Positions 34,109 to 42,373 of a stretch of 64,000 nucleotides of DNA are shown piece by piece. How positions within the stretch are numbered: the first letter of the stretch is position 1; each line of letters starts with the position of its first letter. The stretch covers positions 1 to 64,000 of the forward strand of contig JAPOZT010000007.1 in assembly GCA_026705925.1 (NCBI GenBank), given 5' to 3'. This DNA is from Gemmatimonadota bacterium (GTDB lineage: Bacteria; JAAXHH01). The notes beneath the pieces were generated by a model. The model saw only the letters and a list, made by a program, of their open reading frames with translations. It made no database searches and was not told the DNA's origin. The position numbers were made by a program, and so were the translations under genes.

Positions 34109-34906
34109 GGAATCATTCTCAAGACCGGAAAACAGATCGAGACCATCCGCCGCAGCGGCCAGGCCGCGACCGCGACGCTGCAGCGCATGGGAGAAGCCGT
34201 CAGACCGGGTATTGCGACCTCCGAACTGGACCGGATCGCCCGCAAGATGATCCGGGACTTCGGAGGCACCTCCTCCTTCCTCGGATACCGGCCCAGTTAC
34301 CATCCGCCCTTTCCCGCCACGATCTGCGCGTCCATCAACGACGAAATCGTGCACGGCATCCCCAGTCCGCGGCGCAAGGTCGAGGAGGGGGACATTCTCA
34401 GCCTGGATTTCGCCATGATCATCGACGGGTACCACGGCGATACGGCCTTCACCTTCCCCGTCGGCCGTGTTGCACCGGAGGCGCAGCGGCTTATGGACGT
34501 CACGCGGGCATCCGTATTCAAGGGGATCGAGGAAGCGAAGGCGGGAAACCGCATCGGCGACATCGGGCACGCGGTGCAGCTATACGCCGAATCTCACGGA
34601 TACTCGGTGGTGCGGGACCTGTGCGGTCACGGCATCGGGCGCAGTCTCTGGGAGGAGCCGCAGGTCCCCAATCACGGCAGGCCGCAGCGGGGCATCCGGC
34701 TCAAACCGGGCATGGTCATCGCCATCGAACCCATGGTGTGCGCGGGCGCGCACCGGATCCGGGTCCTTGACGACGAATGGACGACCTCCACCGCCGACGG
34801 ACGGCTGTCCGCCCATTTCGAGCACACGGTAGCGATCCTCTCCGACGGTCCCGAGATCCTGACGGAAAACACCGACCTCTGGGGTTCTAACGGTGTTTCG
34901 GGATGA
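34109..34906 (+). CDS. map: Methionine aminopeptidase, type I
   Basis: A 265-residue type I methionine aminopeptidase, removing the initiator Met from new proteins. The five metal ligands fall at D101 (LSLDFAMI), D112 (GYHGDTAF), H175 (DLCGHGIGRSL), E208 (IAIEPMV) and E239 (HFEHTVAI), with H83 in EIVHGIPSP as the catalytic His. Spacing between the two Asp ligands (11) matches E. coli. GTG 34109 is chosen: it has GGGG about eight bases upstream and the peptide then begins GIILKTGKQIETIRRSG, like other MetAPs; the frame extends to a TTG at 34064 without need. It stands alone on the plus strand. Confidence 0.93.
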   Translation, partial: GIILKTGKQIETIRRSGQAATATLQRMGEAVRPGIATSELDRIARKMIRDFGGTSSFLGYRPSYHPPFPATICASINDEIVHGIPSPRRKVEEGDILSLDFAMIIDGYHGDTAFTFPVGRVAPEAQRLMDVTRASVFKGIEEAKAGNRIGDIGHAVQLYAESHGYSVVRDLCGHGIGRSLWEEPQVPNHGRPQRGIRLKPGMVIAIEPMVCAGAHRIRVLDDEWTTSTADGRLSAHFEHTVAILSDGPEILTENTDLWGSNGVSG

Positions 34907-34970
34907 CGCGGTCCGCTGGGCCTGTCCACTCCGTCTGGTCCTTCTAACCGGACGTCCCGACTGAACAGGA

Positions 34971-37900
34971 TCACCGCAGGTCTTTCAACACCGCGTAACG
35001 CCGCGCTTCTTCTCTCGACCCGGCCAGGACCAGGTAAGCGGTTTCCTCGCTGACTCCGCGGGCGGGCACCTCGTGCTCCCGCATGTGCTTCAGGTGGCCC
35101 CCGGCGTCGCCCCAGCTGTCCATCCGGACTCCGCTCCCCGGCGCTACGAGCACGAAGGTACGCCCCGTGCGCGGGTTGGCGGCGGCGGCCCAGTGTCCGC
35201 CATCCTGTTCGACATACCACGGGCGACGCTTCCGTTCGCTGTCCGCCGAGAACAGGACGGTGTCGTCCATCTCGCCGTCGGGCTTCAGGAACAGATGCCA
35301 TCCGCCCCTTAAGCGCCGGTGCGCGTCGGTCTCGTTCACCAGCCTCCATACCAGTTTGATGACCATTCCGCCCCCCACGGTCAGGGTATCGAGTTCCAGG
35401 GTCAGGCCGCGGGACGCCTCTTTGGACAACGCCGCCCGTTGTCGCACGCCCGTCCACTCGAGGCCACGGGCGCGATAGGAGACGGGCTCCGCGGCGAACG
35501 TCTCGTTCTCGAGGGACTCCGTCCAGGACAGGCGGTCCAAAACGATCTCGGGTTGCAGCCCGCCATACCAGGGGTAGCTCCAGCCGAAGGCCCCGGGTTC
35601 GGGAAAGGCGGAAGCCAGGTGGTTGCATTCGCCGCCGGCATCCCGGATGGCGCTCACGGATCCGAGGAAGGTGGGCGCCACGTCGATCTCGAGCCGCTGG
35701 TTTCGAATGGTATACACCCTGTGGCCCCCGGATTCGACCTCGTCAGTTTCCACGGCCGATCCGTCCGTCAACCTGACGAGGGGCAGCTCGACCTCCGTGC
35801 CGCGCTCCCCGCTGTCCAGCACCATGCGGCCGGTGTAGACGCCGGGCGGCCGGGACGTGGAAAGCCGCACCGAACCCTCGAATGGTCGCCGCCAGTCGAT
35901 CTCGGAGAACGAAACCCACGGTGGGTCGCACCGCCAGCCGTCGGGCATGGCGAAGGAAACGGTCCCGCTGGCCTTCCGGGACTTCCACTGCGCAATCCGG
36001 AAACGGAGGTCGGTCTCGTCTCCGCTTACCACGGTTACGGGAGGATCGGTCGATGCCTCGAATGCCTCCAGGATCCGCGGGGCGGGTTCGCTTTCTCCGA
36101 CCGGTTCCCCCCGGACACGCCGCCACAGCCTGCGCACGCCTTGCCAGCCGCCGTCCCCGACGCGCAGTCTCAGGGCGCCGAAGGAGACGCGGGACTGGGG
36201 CGCGCAGTTCGTCTCCACGCTCACCGACTGGAATTCAAACCCGTTCCATTCGATCTCGTCCGGGCCGTCGGGCCACAGGACTCCCATCGTGCCATGAGGC
36301 ATTTCGAAGGCGCCCCACGTTTCCGCGTAGCTGTCGCCCGTCTTGAAATCGTGGTCGTCCGGCACGGGCCGCTCGCTGCAACGGGCCTTGAGGATCCCTT
36401 CCCGGAGAGGCAGCGCCAGCGTCGCCTGGTTCGGTCCCCCGTTCGTGACGAACTGGTAGAGACGGGTAGTGCGGGGATCGAAACCGGTATTCTCGAGCGT
36501 GTGCTCCACGGTGATGACCGGCCCGCCGTTCAACCGGATGATCCGGCTGAAGACGAGGCCGGGGGTCTTCCGGGGCGCATAGGTTGCCGTGAGGACCACC
36601 TCGTGCCCGTCCCCTTCGGCTTTCAGCTTGAATTCCGACTCGCTGTATTCACTGGGCCACTTCGGCGGAATGGGACGGCCGCCTTCCGTGCCCAGGTACC
36701 TCCCGGTGGCCCGGTCGCTGATCTTCAGCTGGCCGCCCTCAGCCTCCAGATTCGCCCGGAAGATCTCGTTCTCGAACCGTATCGCGCCGTCCTGGTGGTA
36801 CAGCATCCCGCCCGGCGCCAAAACGAAGACGGCGTGTTTCGCATCTGCCAGGTCGACCGGTTTGTCCTCCCGGTCCAGGCGGCCCGACAAGGTCAGTTCG
36901 AACACGCCCGGGCGGTCCGCCTCGAGGACGGTTTCGAATCCTCCGAATCCCCGGGCGGGCACCGCGACGGATCGTGCACTCCGGTCCACCGAGAGCCCTT
37001 CCGATGCCGTGACGCGGACCTGCGCTTCCACGTCTTCGGCCAACTGGCTGTGCAGTGTTACACGCACCCGCCGCGGTGCGCCGGGGGCCAGGGTGATCTC
37101 CCCGGGATCGATGGAAAAGGACATTTCGACCCGCGGCCGGATGCCGGTGGCGAGGTCGATGGGTACATCGTCCCAACGTATGCTGGTGCGCACCCGCGGC
37201 GCGGTTTTCTTCACATCCACGGATTCGGCTTTGGCCGACACGCTCACCGGTGCTTCCAGAGAGACCGTCTCGCCGGGCCCCAACGTCTTCCGGCAATGGT
37301 AGTCGATGGACAGGTCGCCCGTCTCATTCGCCGTCAACGCGACGGCAGCCGGCACGTCCTTCCGGTTCTCCAGTTTCCACCGAAGGACCGTCTGCCCGCC
37401 CCGCACCGGCTCGATGTCGTCCACCGTCGCCCAGGCGGACAACTCCGCCGTCTCCACCGCGGTCACGTACCGGGCTTCGCGGTCCACCCGGACCATCAGT
37501 TCCTCCAGGGTCCCGCCAGACCCGGCCGCGCCGTCAGAGGCCGGCGTCTCACCGGCCGTAAACCGGTAGGTGAATACCCGCAGCCCTTCCCAGGTTTCGT
37601 CGTCGGGCCGTTGGTCGATCCGCCGCTTCAGCGACGCGTACCAGTCGTGCCGGTCGAAGAAGTACCGCGTACAGGGCATCTCGAGGATGGCGGGCATGTA
37701 GTTGCGCATGATCGGCCAGCCCCCGGCGTCCCAGAAGAAACCCGTCCGCTTGTAGGGCGCCATCGCCTTCACGTTCCCCGACCAGGTATCGAGGTCGAGG
37801 TGGTACTTCTTGTCCTCGATGGCCATCTCCACCGAGCGGACGAGCAACCGACGGCCGATGCTCCTGCCCTGGAAGCGCGGTGAGACGTTCAACAGTGCGA

Positions 37901-38150
37901 GGTAGAGGGCTTCGCTGTCGTCTTTGTCGTATACCAGGGAACAGTACCCGCCGATCTTTTCCCCTTCGGCCCAGACTAAGACCGCGGTGTATTCCTCCTT
38001 TTCGTGCCAGTCCCGGATGTCCTGCGCCGTCGTAGGCACGCCGCTGTTCCAGGTGCCGGGCCATTCGCCGTCGCTTTCGTTCCACATCTCGGCGATCGCG
38101 GCGGCATCCCGCACGGGGTCGATCAACCGCAGATTGGCTTGTTCCGCCAT
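34971..38150 (-). CDS. GNAT acetyltransferase fused to a large beta-sandwich region
   Basis: A 1059-residue protein. Residues 1-165 are a GNAT domain: EKIGGYCSLVYD, the acetyl-CoA loop LNVSPRFQGRSIGRRLL (QxxGxG-like) and GNVKAMAPYKRTGFFWD. The remaining 850 residues are beta-rich and seem to hold two similar modules: an Ig-like stretch (PGEITLAPGAPRRVRVTL; later FEGSVRLSTSRPPGVYTG) followed by a region resembling a galactose-mutarotase-like supersandwich (FENEIFRANLEAEGGQLKI and IRLNGGPVITVEHTLEN; later QRLEIDVAPTFLGSVSAI and FGWSYPWYGGLQPEI). No signal peptide is seen. ATG 38150, with GGAG six bases upstream, is preferred over ATG 38156. Its neighbours are a sulfatase and a DUF4202 gene, so action on a modified sugar or glycan is possible; this is inference. 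Confidence 0.75.
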   Translation of the reverse strand: MAEQANLRLIDPVRDAAAIAEMWNESDGEWPGTWNSGVPTTAQDIRDWHEKEEYTAVLVWAEGEKIGGYCSLVYDKDDSEALYLALLNVSPRFQGRSIGRRLLVRSVEMAIEDKKYHLDLDTWSGNVKAMAPYKRTGFFWDAGGWPIMRNYMPAILEMPCTRYFFDRHDWYASLKRRIDQRPDDETWEGLRVFTYRFTAGETPASDGAAGSGGTLEELMVRVDREARYVTAVETAELSAWATVDDIEPVRGGQTVLRWKLENRKDVPAAVALTANETGDLSIDYHCRKTLGPGETVSLEAPVSVSAKAESVDVKKTAPRVRTSIRWDDVPIDLATGIRPRVEMSFSIDPGEITLAPGAPRRVRVTLHSQLAEDVEAQVRVTASEGLSVDRSARSVAVPARGFGGFETVLEADRPGVFELTLSGRLDREDKPVDLADAKHAVFVLAPGGMLYHQDGAIRFENEIFRANLEAEGGQLKISDRATGRYLGTEGGRPIPPKWPSEYSESEFKLKAEGDGHEVVLTATYAPRKTPGLVFSRIIRLNGGPVITVEHTLENTGFDPRTTRLYQFVTNGGPNQATLALPLREGILKARCSERPVPDDHDFKTGDSYAETWGAFEMPHGTMGVLWPDGPDEIEWNGFEFQSVSVETNCAPQSRVSFGALRLRVGDGGWQGVRRLWRRVRGEPVGESEPAPRILEAFEASTDPPVTVVSGDETDLRFRIAQWKSRKASGTVSFAMPDGWRCDPPWVSFSEIDWRRPFEGSVRLSTSRPPGVYTGRMVLDSGERGTEVELPLVRLTDGSAVETDEVESGGHRVYTIRNQRLEIDVAPTFLGSVSAIRDAGGECNHLASAFPEPGAFGWSYPWYGGLQPEIVLDRLSWTESLENETFAAEPVSYRARGLEWTGVRQRAALSKEASRGLTLELDTLTVGGGMVIKLVWRLVNETDAHRRLRGGWHLFLKPDGEMDDTVLFSADSERKRRPWYVEQDGGHWAAAANPRTGRTFVLVAPGSGVRMDSWGDAGGHLKHMREHEVPARGVSEETAYLVLAGSREEARRYAVLKDLR

Positions 38151-38202
38151 CGTCATCTCCTCATCATCTCCTTACCATCTTCTTACTATCTCAAGTCGTC
38201 CG

Positions 38203-38282
38203 GCCATGGTCCGGACTACCGCGTCGACCGGGCGGGGGAACCGCCATGGTCCGGGCTACCGCGTCGACCGGGCGGGGGAACC
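38203..38282 (-). repeat. Tandem duplication of a 40-bp unit at the 3' end of the sulfatase gene
   Basis: Two adjacent 40-bp copies (38203-38242 and 38243-38282) with one mismatch (a/g at 38215 versus 38255). The sulfatase stop (38216-38218) lies in the distal copy. Since 40 is not a multiple of three, the two copies are read in different frames. Confidence 0.9.
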
Positions 38283-39742
38283 GCCGTCTCGTAGGGGACC
38301 GCGCCGGAATCGTTTACTTCGTAATCGAATCGCTCCAGGTAATGGCCGGCGGGAAGCAGCGCGTCGCCCCGCAGGGCCATCTCCTGCTGTAACTGTCCGT
38401 CCAGTCGGGCTTCCAGGTCGGCATGTTCCTCCCGGCCGACCAGGTTGGACAGCTGGCAGGGATCCTCCCGGTTGTCGTACAGCAGCCAGGGCCCGTCGAG
38501 ATTGCGTACATAGGTGTGCCCGGCGGTCCGGATTCCCCGCCAGGGCTGGCCCCGGTATTCCGAGAATGGCGCGATGCTCATGATATAACCAGCTTCGTTG
38601 CCCGTAAAGGTCTCACCTCGAACCGCCGGAGCGTGGTCCCGGCCCTCGCAGGTATCGGGGACGGGGATGCCCGCCAGGCCTAGCAGTGTCGGCATGATGT
38701 CCACCACGTTGAAAGGGGTGTCGATACGAAGCCCCGCGTGCGCCTGGTCCGTCTGGTCCGCCTGGTCCGTCTGGTCCGCCTGGTCCGTCTGGTCCGCCTG
38801 GTCCGCCTGGTCCGGGCAACGCATAACGAAGGGAACGCGGATGGACTCGTCCCAGGGATGCTGCTTGCGCTGCCGGCCCTGCGATCCGAGCATGTCGCCG
38901 TGGTCCGAAGTATATACGAAAATCGTTTCGTCCATCAGTCCCAGTTCTTCGAGGACGCCGCCGAGCCGCGCCAACTGGTCGTCGAGGGCCGTGATGTGCG
39001 CATAGTAACCCGCCAGATCTGCCCGGGCAGGATCGGGACAGTTGGGACGCACCTCCACTTCCTCCGGCGGATACAGGTCGAGGTAGCGGGCAGGTACGGC
39101 ATCGTAGGGATTGTGCGGCGGCCCCCACGACAGCACCAGCGCAAAAGGCCGGTCGCTCGCCCGCTTCCGCTTCCGATCCTGGCTCCCGTCCCGACTCCGA
39201 TCCCCATTCCGGTCGCCGCCTCGGCCCCGACTCCGGTTGCGTATGTATTCGATGGCGAGGGTAGTCTGCGCCTCCGCGTCGTACCCGTTCCAGTACAGTG
39301 GCGCGTCCGAATCCCGGTAGTACAGGGAGTGCATGTAGTCGTGGGTGCAGTTGCCCACGGCCCAGAACTCGAACCCCTGCCTGCGGGGACCGGGCGGCGT
39401 GAATCCGCTCCGGGACGGACCGTCGAGATGCCATTTCCCGATGTAGGCCGTGTCGTAGCCCTCCGCGCGCAGGACCGTGCCCAGGGTCGGCCGGTCCGTT
39501 GGAAGCCGCTCATCGTTCATGAACATGCCGGTCGTCAATGGATACTGTCCGGTCAGAAGAGCCGCCCGCCAGGGCGTGCAGACCGGGATGTTGGAGACTG
39601 CCAGGTCAAAGACGACACCCTCGTCGGCCATGCGGTCCATGTACGGCGTCCGCACCTGGCGGCTGCCGCCGAAGCCGGTGCTGCACCATCGGTGCTGATC
39701 GCTGAACACGAATACGATGTTTTTGGCGTGGTGTCCGGACAT
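38216..39742 (-). CDS. Sulfatase with variant active-site motif and low-complexity inserts
   Basis: A 508-residue formylglycine-type sulfatase. KNIVFVFSDQHRW gives the first metal Asp; NIPVCTPWRAALLTG carries a C-T-P-W-R version of the C-x-P-S-R signature (Cys55); GKWHLDG and ETIFVYTSDHGDMLGSQG complete the site. Two inserts are unusual: residues 168-198, an Arg/Asp/Gly-rich stretch, and a DQA/DQT repeat of about 26 residues after FVMRC, encoded by eight 9-bp units. The last 15-20 residues (Gly/Ser/Pro/Arg) come from a tandem duplication. ATG 39742 has GGAG ten bases upstream. It lies between DUF4202 and the GNAT fusion, all minus strand, probably one operon. No maturation enzyme is encoded in the window. 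Confidence 0.88.
   Translation of the reverse strand: MSGHHAKNIVFVFSDQHRWCSTGFGGSRQVRTPYMDRMADEGVVFDLAVSNIPVCTPWRAALLTGQYPLTTGMFMNDERLPTDRPTLGTVLRAEGYDTAYIGKWHLDGPSRSGFTPPGPRRQGFEFWAVGNCTHDYMHSLYYRDSDAPLYWNGYDAEAQTTLAIEYIRNRSRGRGGDRNGDRSRDGSQDRKRKRASDRPFALVLSWGPPHNPYDAVPARYLDLYPPEEVEVRPNCPDPARADLAGYYAHITALDDQLARLGGVLEELGLMDETIFVYTSDHGDMLGSQGRQRKQHPWDESIRVPFVMRCPDQADQADQTDQADQTDQADQTDQAHAGLRIDTPFNVVDIMPTLLGLAGIPVPDTCEGRDHAPAVRGETFTGNEAGYIMSIAPFSEYRGQPWRGIRTAGHTYVRNLDGPWLLYDNREDPCQLSNLVGREEHADLEARLDGQLQQEMALRGDALLPAGHYLERFDYEVNDSGAVPYETAVPPPGRRGSPDHGGSPARSTR
38742..38813 (-). repeat. 9-bp tandem repeat, 8 copies, coding for DQA/DQT
   Basis: Eight 9-mers, alternating gcctggtcc and gtctggtcc for the first six units and then gcctggtcc twice, so an 18-bp higher-order unit exists. 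It encodes Asp-Gln-Ala / Asp-Gln-Thr in the sulfatase in the same codon phase as the ExbB array. Confidence 0.92.
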
Positions 39743-39786
39743 GGATCGCTGTCTCCGTATTACGCAGTTACGTTTCCAATCCGCCG

Positions 39787-40377
39787 TTACGTGCGCCGGA
39801 CCGCCCGGTCCAGCAACGACTTCAACGGGGGAGTAAAGCCGATCTCCCGCACCGCCTCCCGGCCCGCGGGCGACATCTTCTTCCAGGTCTTCGCCAGGAT
39901 TTCGACCAGTTTTTCGTCACTTTGCTTTTTCGCGAACGCGGGCAGATAGTGCCGGAGAAACACCAGACAGGCGACGTCCTCGAGGGTCTGTGCCTCGGGG
40001 TCGGACTTGAAGCGCTCCTTCCGGACGAGGGCCTGCACACGGTCTACGAGGGCGTCGTCATAACCGGCATCCCGCAGGATGGCACCCGCGGTCTGGGCGT
40101 GGTACCAGGCCAGTTCCGTGCGCCACTGCCGGTACCCGAGCCGGCCCACGGGAAAATCGCTGCGGGGTATCTTCCACCGCTGGATGTGCTGGCAGCGCAC
40201 GGCCAGCCGCAGTGCTTCCGACGCGCCAGGCGCCAGGTCTTCAAGGCAGGCCGACATCCGCAAGCCGTACAGAAGCGCTTTCGGCATCGATCGGCCGTCG
40301 ACTTCTTCGGATTCCGGATCGGCGCCGTTCGCGGCGTCGATGCGTTCCATGGCATCCGAAAATCGATCATGATCCAT
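39787..40377 (-). CDS. DUF4202 family protein
   Basis: A 196-residue protein matching the DUF4202 family as I recall it: HD-like helical fold with CQHIQRWKIPRSDFP, GYRQWRTELAWYHAQTA and a final QTLEDVACLVFLRHYLPAF. The conserved His residues in QHIQRW and AWYHA and the Glu-Asp in TLEDVACLVF are consistent with a metal-binding site, but the function is not known to me. ATG 40377 has no clear ribosome site. The gene starts 37 bp after a strong terminator, so it has its own promoter or is read from the operon by leakage. It lies 44 bp ahead of the second sulfatase. Confidence 0.7.
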   Translation of the reverse strand: MDHDRFSDAMERIDAANGADPESEEVDGRSMPKALLYGLRMSACLEDLAPGASEALRLAVRCQHIQRWKIPRSDFPVGRLGYRQWRTELAWYHAQTAGAILRDAGYDDALVDRVQALVRKERFKSDPEAQTLEDVACLVFLRHYLPAFAKKQSDEKLVEILAKTWKKMSPAGREAVREIGFTPPLKSLLDRAVRRT

Positions 40378-40413
40378 CAGTCAAGTCGCTTTCGCTTTTC
40401 AGTCGCTTTCACC

Positions 40414-40448
40414 AAAAAGCCGCCGGTTGATAATTCCGGCGGCTTTTT
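40414..40448. terminator. Bidirectional rho-independent terminator
   Basis: Perfect 13-bp stem, aaaaagccgccgg (40414-40426) and ccggcggcttttt (40436-40448), around a 9-nt AT-rich loop. Eight GC pairs with A and T tracts on both sides allow termination on both strands. On the minus strand it ends transcription of the HTH gene. Confidence 0.92.
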
Positions 40449-40480
40449 AGTAGTGGCATGAAGCGTTACGGGATCGTGCT

Positions 40481-40909
40481 TCAGGCGGACATGGCGAGCT
40501 GTTCGCTGTATTCCTGCGTCTCGAACGACCGCTCGGCCGGTTGGAAATCGATGCCATGCCGGTCGCACAGCTTGCGCAGCTTGTTCACAGCACCGCCGAT
40601 ATGCTTTCCGCCCCTGCAGATCCCGAACAGGTGCTGGCTCACGACCCTGCGGGAGATGCCCAGGATCTCCGCGGTCTCCTGCTGGGTCTTCTGGTAGATG
40701 AAATACAGCACCACGACCTCGCACTGTTTCTGGGTCAGATACTGGGAGAGGAAATCGTAGACCGCGTCGGCCAGTTCGTCCACACGGTCTTCGCGCTGGT
40801 ACCTGTGCACCCGATCCTCCCCCGTCTCGTACCAGATATTCGCTTCATTGGGATATTGCTCCAGGTCAACCTGGTCCAATCGGATTTCCCAGAATTCTGG
40901 ATTATACAT
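40481..40909 (-). CDS. Sigma-70 region 4-like helix-turn-helix protein
   Basis: A 142-residue putative DNA-binding protein. Residues about 59-110 match a sigma70 region 4/LuxR-like helix-turn-helix: LTQKQCEVVVLYFIYQKTQQETAEILGISRRVVSQHLFGI. The first 55 residues are acidic and aromatic; the tail (DFQPAERSFETQEYSEQL) is acidic. There is no sigma region 2, so it is not a complete ECF sigma factor; it could be a co-regulator or anti-sigma-like binding protein. ATG 40909 has an ordinary start region. It is flanked downstream by a perfect bidirectional terminator and upstream by a terminator-like hairpin and a pair of 21-bp repeats. No target gene is apparent. Confidence 0.6.
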   Translation of the reverse strand: MYNPEFWEIRLDQVDLEQYPNEANIWYETGEDRVHRYQREDRVDELADAVYDFLSQYLTQKQCEVVVLYFIYQKTQQETAEILGISRRVVSQHLFGICRGGKHIGGAVNKLRKLCDRHGIDFQPAERSFETQEYSEQLAMSA

Positions 40910-40946
40910 GAAGTGATTCTACCTCCGGTTCGAATCGTTAAAGGAC

Positions 40947-40978
40947 AAAAAAAACACCGCGTGACGTAGGTCTCGCGG
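40947..40978 (-). terminator. Terminator-like hairpin in the leader of the HTH gene
   Basis: On the minus strand, CCGCG (40978-40974) pairs with CGCGG (40961-40957) around a 12-nt loop, then TG and eight T bases (40954-40947). It lies 38 nt before ATG 40909, so RNA begun further upstream would meet a terminator before the gene: an attenuator-like arrangement, or the end of an upstream transcript. Confidence 0.45.
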
Positions 40979-41250
40979 CTCCGGAGGACGTGCGTCAGTT
41001 TCCCTGATCGGGTCCGGGACTCAGGGAATGTCCCAACAACACTCCGGAGACGAGAACGGCGTGCCTGCGTCAGAGACGAAGGTCTTCGGACGCGCGATGG
41101 ACCGCGCTGCAAGGAATCTTCCTGCCATTTTGATGCCTCCTTTGGTGGGATTCAACCCGGGGAGGACGGTCGAAACGAACTGCTGTGATCATCGAGCCGT
41201 CCATGGTTTCTGCGTGCTGTGTTCCCGCGGGTGCGACGACGGTATCTACA

Positions 41251-41292
41251 TATATACATTACGGATGCACTTATATACACTCCGGATGCACT
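41251..41292. repeat. Two tandem 21-bp direct repeats upstream of the HTH gene
   Basis: 41251-41271 and 41272-41292 are identical except at two positions (att/act and acgg/ccgg). Each has a tatata core and ggatgcac. They lie between pfkB (ends 41358) and the HTH start in an AT-rich, otherwise empty 448-bp region, and could bind a regulator. Confidence 0.55.
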
Positions 41293-41357
41293 TTTTCTTC
41301 GATTCAAAAGCAAAAAAACGAAAAAGGCGGGATCCGGTCCGAACCACAATCTTCTGA

Positions 41358-42356
41358 CTAACGCCGGAGACCCGATCCGGTTCCCTCGATCTGTGCTTCA
41401 AGGTCGTCCCGGGTGAACCAGTTAATCGGTCCGGGAATGGAACAGGAAAGCGCGGCGGCGGCGCTGCCGAACTGCAGGGCGGAACGGGTGCAGTCCTGCA
41501 GGCAGCCGAAGAGAAAACCCGACGCGAAGGCGCCCAGCGCTCCGTCGGTATCGACCGCGTTGATCTCCCCCGATCGCTCCTCGAAGGTCTCTCCCGACGG
41601 GGTAACCGCGACGGCGGACCCGTCCACTACGCCCTCGGCGGTCAAGTGGTGCTCCACGACCGCCGCGTGCTTCGCATCGAACCGGCTTCGCACCAGGCCG
41701 GCCGCCGCGTCCAAAAGGCCTTCGAAACCCCAGATCGTTTCCAAAGCCCGCCGGGTCGTCACGAGGATGCCTGCGGTTTCTACGAGACCGAGTACGACGC
41801 TGGCGACCGCGGCGTCGAGACGCTCCCCGTCCGGAACGTCCAACAGGATGCTGATCTGGTTGTCCGCGGCCCGGGCGGACTCGAGGGCGGATTCCAGTTT
41901 GCCTGCGTTCGCGGCGTCGAGCATGGGTGTCGTGAGGTCCAGGTGAAGGACGGCCGCGTCGCGGGCTGCAGCCCAGTCCTCCGCTGTGGGAGAGGCGGCA
42001 CGAAAGGCGGTACCGTCCATGTCGTACCAGTACCGGGACGACCGGGGCGCGCTGCCCGTCTCGGCGTAGCACAGCCCGGTGCGGCCTCCGGGCACGCGGA
42101 CCACGTGTCGGACGTCCACGCCATGCTCCCTGACCTTGTTGACGAGTTTCATGCCAAGGGGGGTGTCGCCCACGGCGGTAAGCCAGGCCGACCGCAGCCC
42201 GAGTCTTGCGAGTCCCACCGCCGCCTCCAGCGCGCCGCCGGACACGGCCGAGTCGAAGCCGCCGGCCTGCTCGAATCGCTCCCGCCCTCTCGGGGTAAGA
42301 CGCAGAAATCCTTCACCCCAGGTCACCACGTCATACTTTTTTCCATGTTTCCTCAT
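41358..42356 (-). CDS. PfkB-family carbohydrate kinase, variant catalytic motif
   Basis: A 332-residue ribokinase/PfkB-type protein. The start is VVTWGEGFLRLTP with SGGALEAAVGLARLGLRSAWLTAVGDTPLG (PfkB signature 1 region) and the second signature is AVDTDGALGAFASGFLFG (residues 268-284). In active members this reads DTxGAGDxF, with the catalytic Asp as the base; here residue 275 is Gly and the third position is Leu, so catalysis may be impaired. ATG 42356 lies within the third copy of a 17-bp repeat and is linked to recO by two tiny ORFs. Closest relatives include 2-keto-3-deoxygluconate kinases. It is the last gene of the eno-ftsB-recO-pfkB run. Confidence 0.85.
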   Translation of the reverse strand: MRKHGKKYDVVTWGEGFLRLTPRGRERFEQAGGFDSAVSGGALEAAVGLARLGLRSAWLTAVGDTPLGMKLVNKVREHGVDVRHVVRVPGGRTGLCYAETGSAPRSSRYWYDMDGTAFRAASPTAEDWAAARDAAVLHLDLTTPMLDAANAGKLESALESARAADNQISILLDVPDGERLDAAVASVVLGLVETAGILVTTRRALETIWGFEGLLDAAAGLVRSRFDAKHAAVVEHHLTAEGVVDGSAVAVTPSGETFEERSGEINAVDTDGALGAFASGFLFGCLQDCTRSALQFGSAAAALSCSIPGPINWFTRDDLEAQIEGTGSGLRR

Positions 42357-42373
42357 GGCTTGCGCTTCCTCAT
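42353..42373 (-). CDS. Mini-ORF 2 (MRKRKP) coupled to pfkB
   Basis: ATG AGG AAG CGC AAG CCA TGA, six codons. Its start overlaps the stop of mini-ORF 1 and its stop TGA overlaps the pfkB ATG (ATGA). It may serve only for re-initiation of translation; no evidence that the peptide matters. Confidence 0.35.
   Translation of the reverse strand: MRKRKP

Noticed and set aside
35319-37883. 854-codon plus-strand open frame antisense to the GNAT fusion gene
   Set aside because: Shadow of a high-GC gene; the sequence shows no domain and is rich in Pro, Arg and Gly.
40920-40945. T-loop-like ggttcgaatc suggestive of a tRNA
   Set aside because: The flanking bases cannot form a T-stem, and no acceptor or anticodon arms were found.
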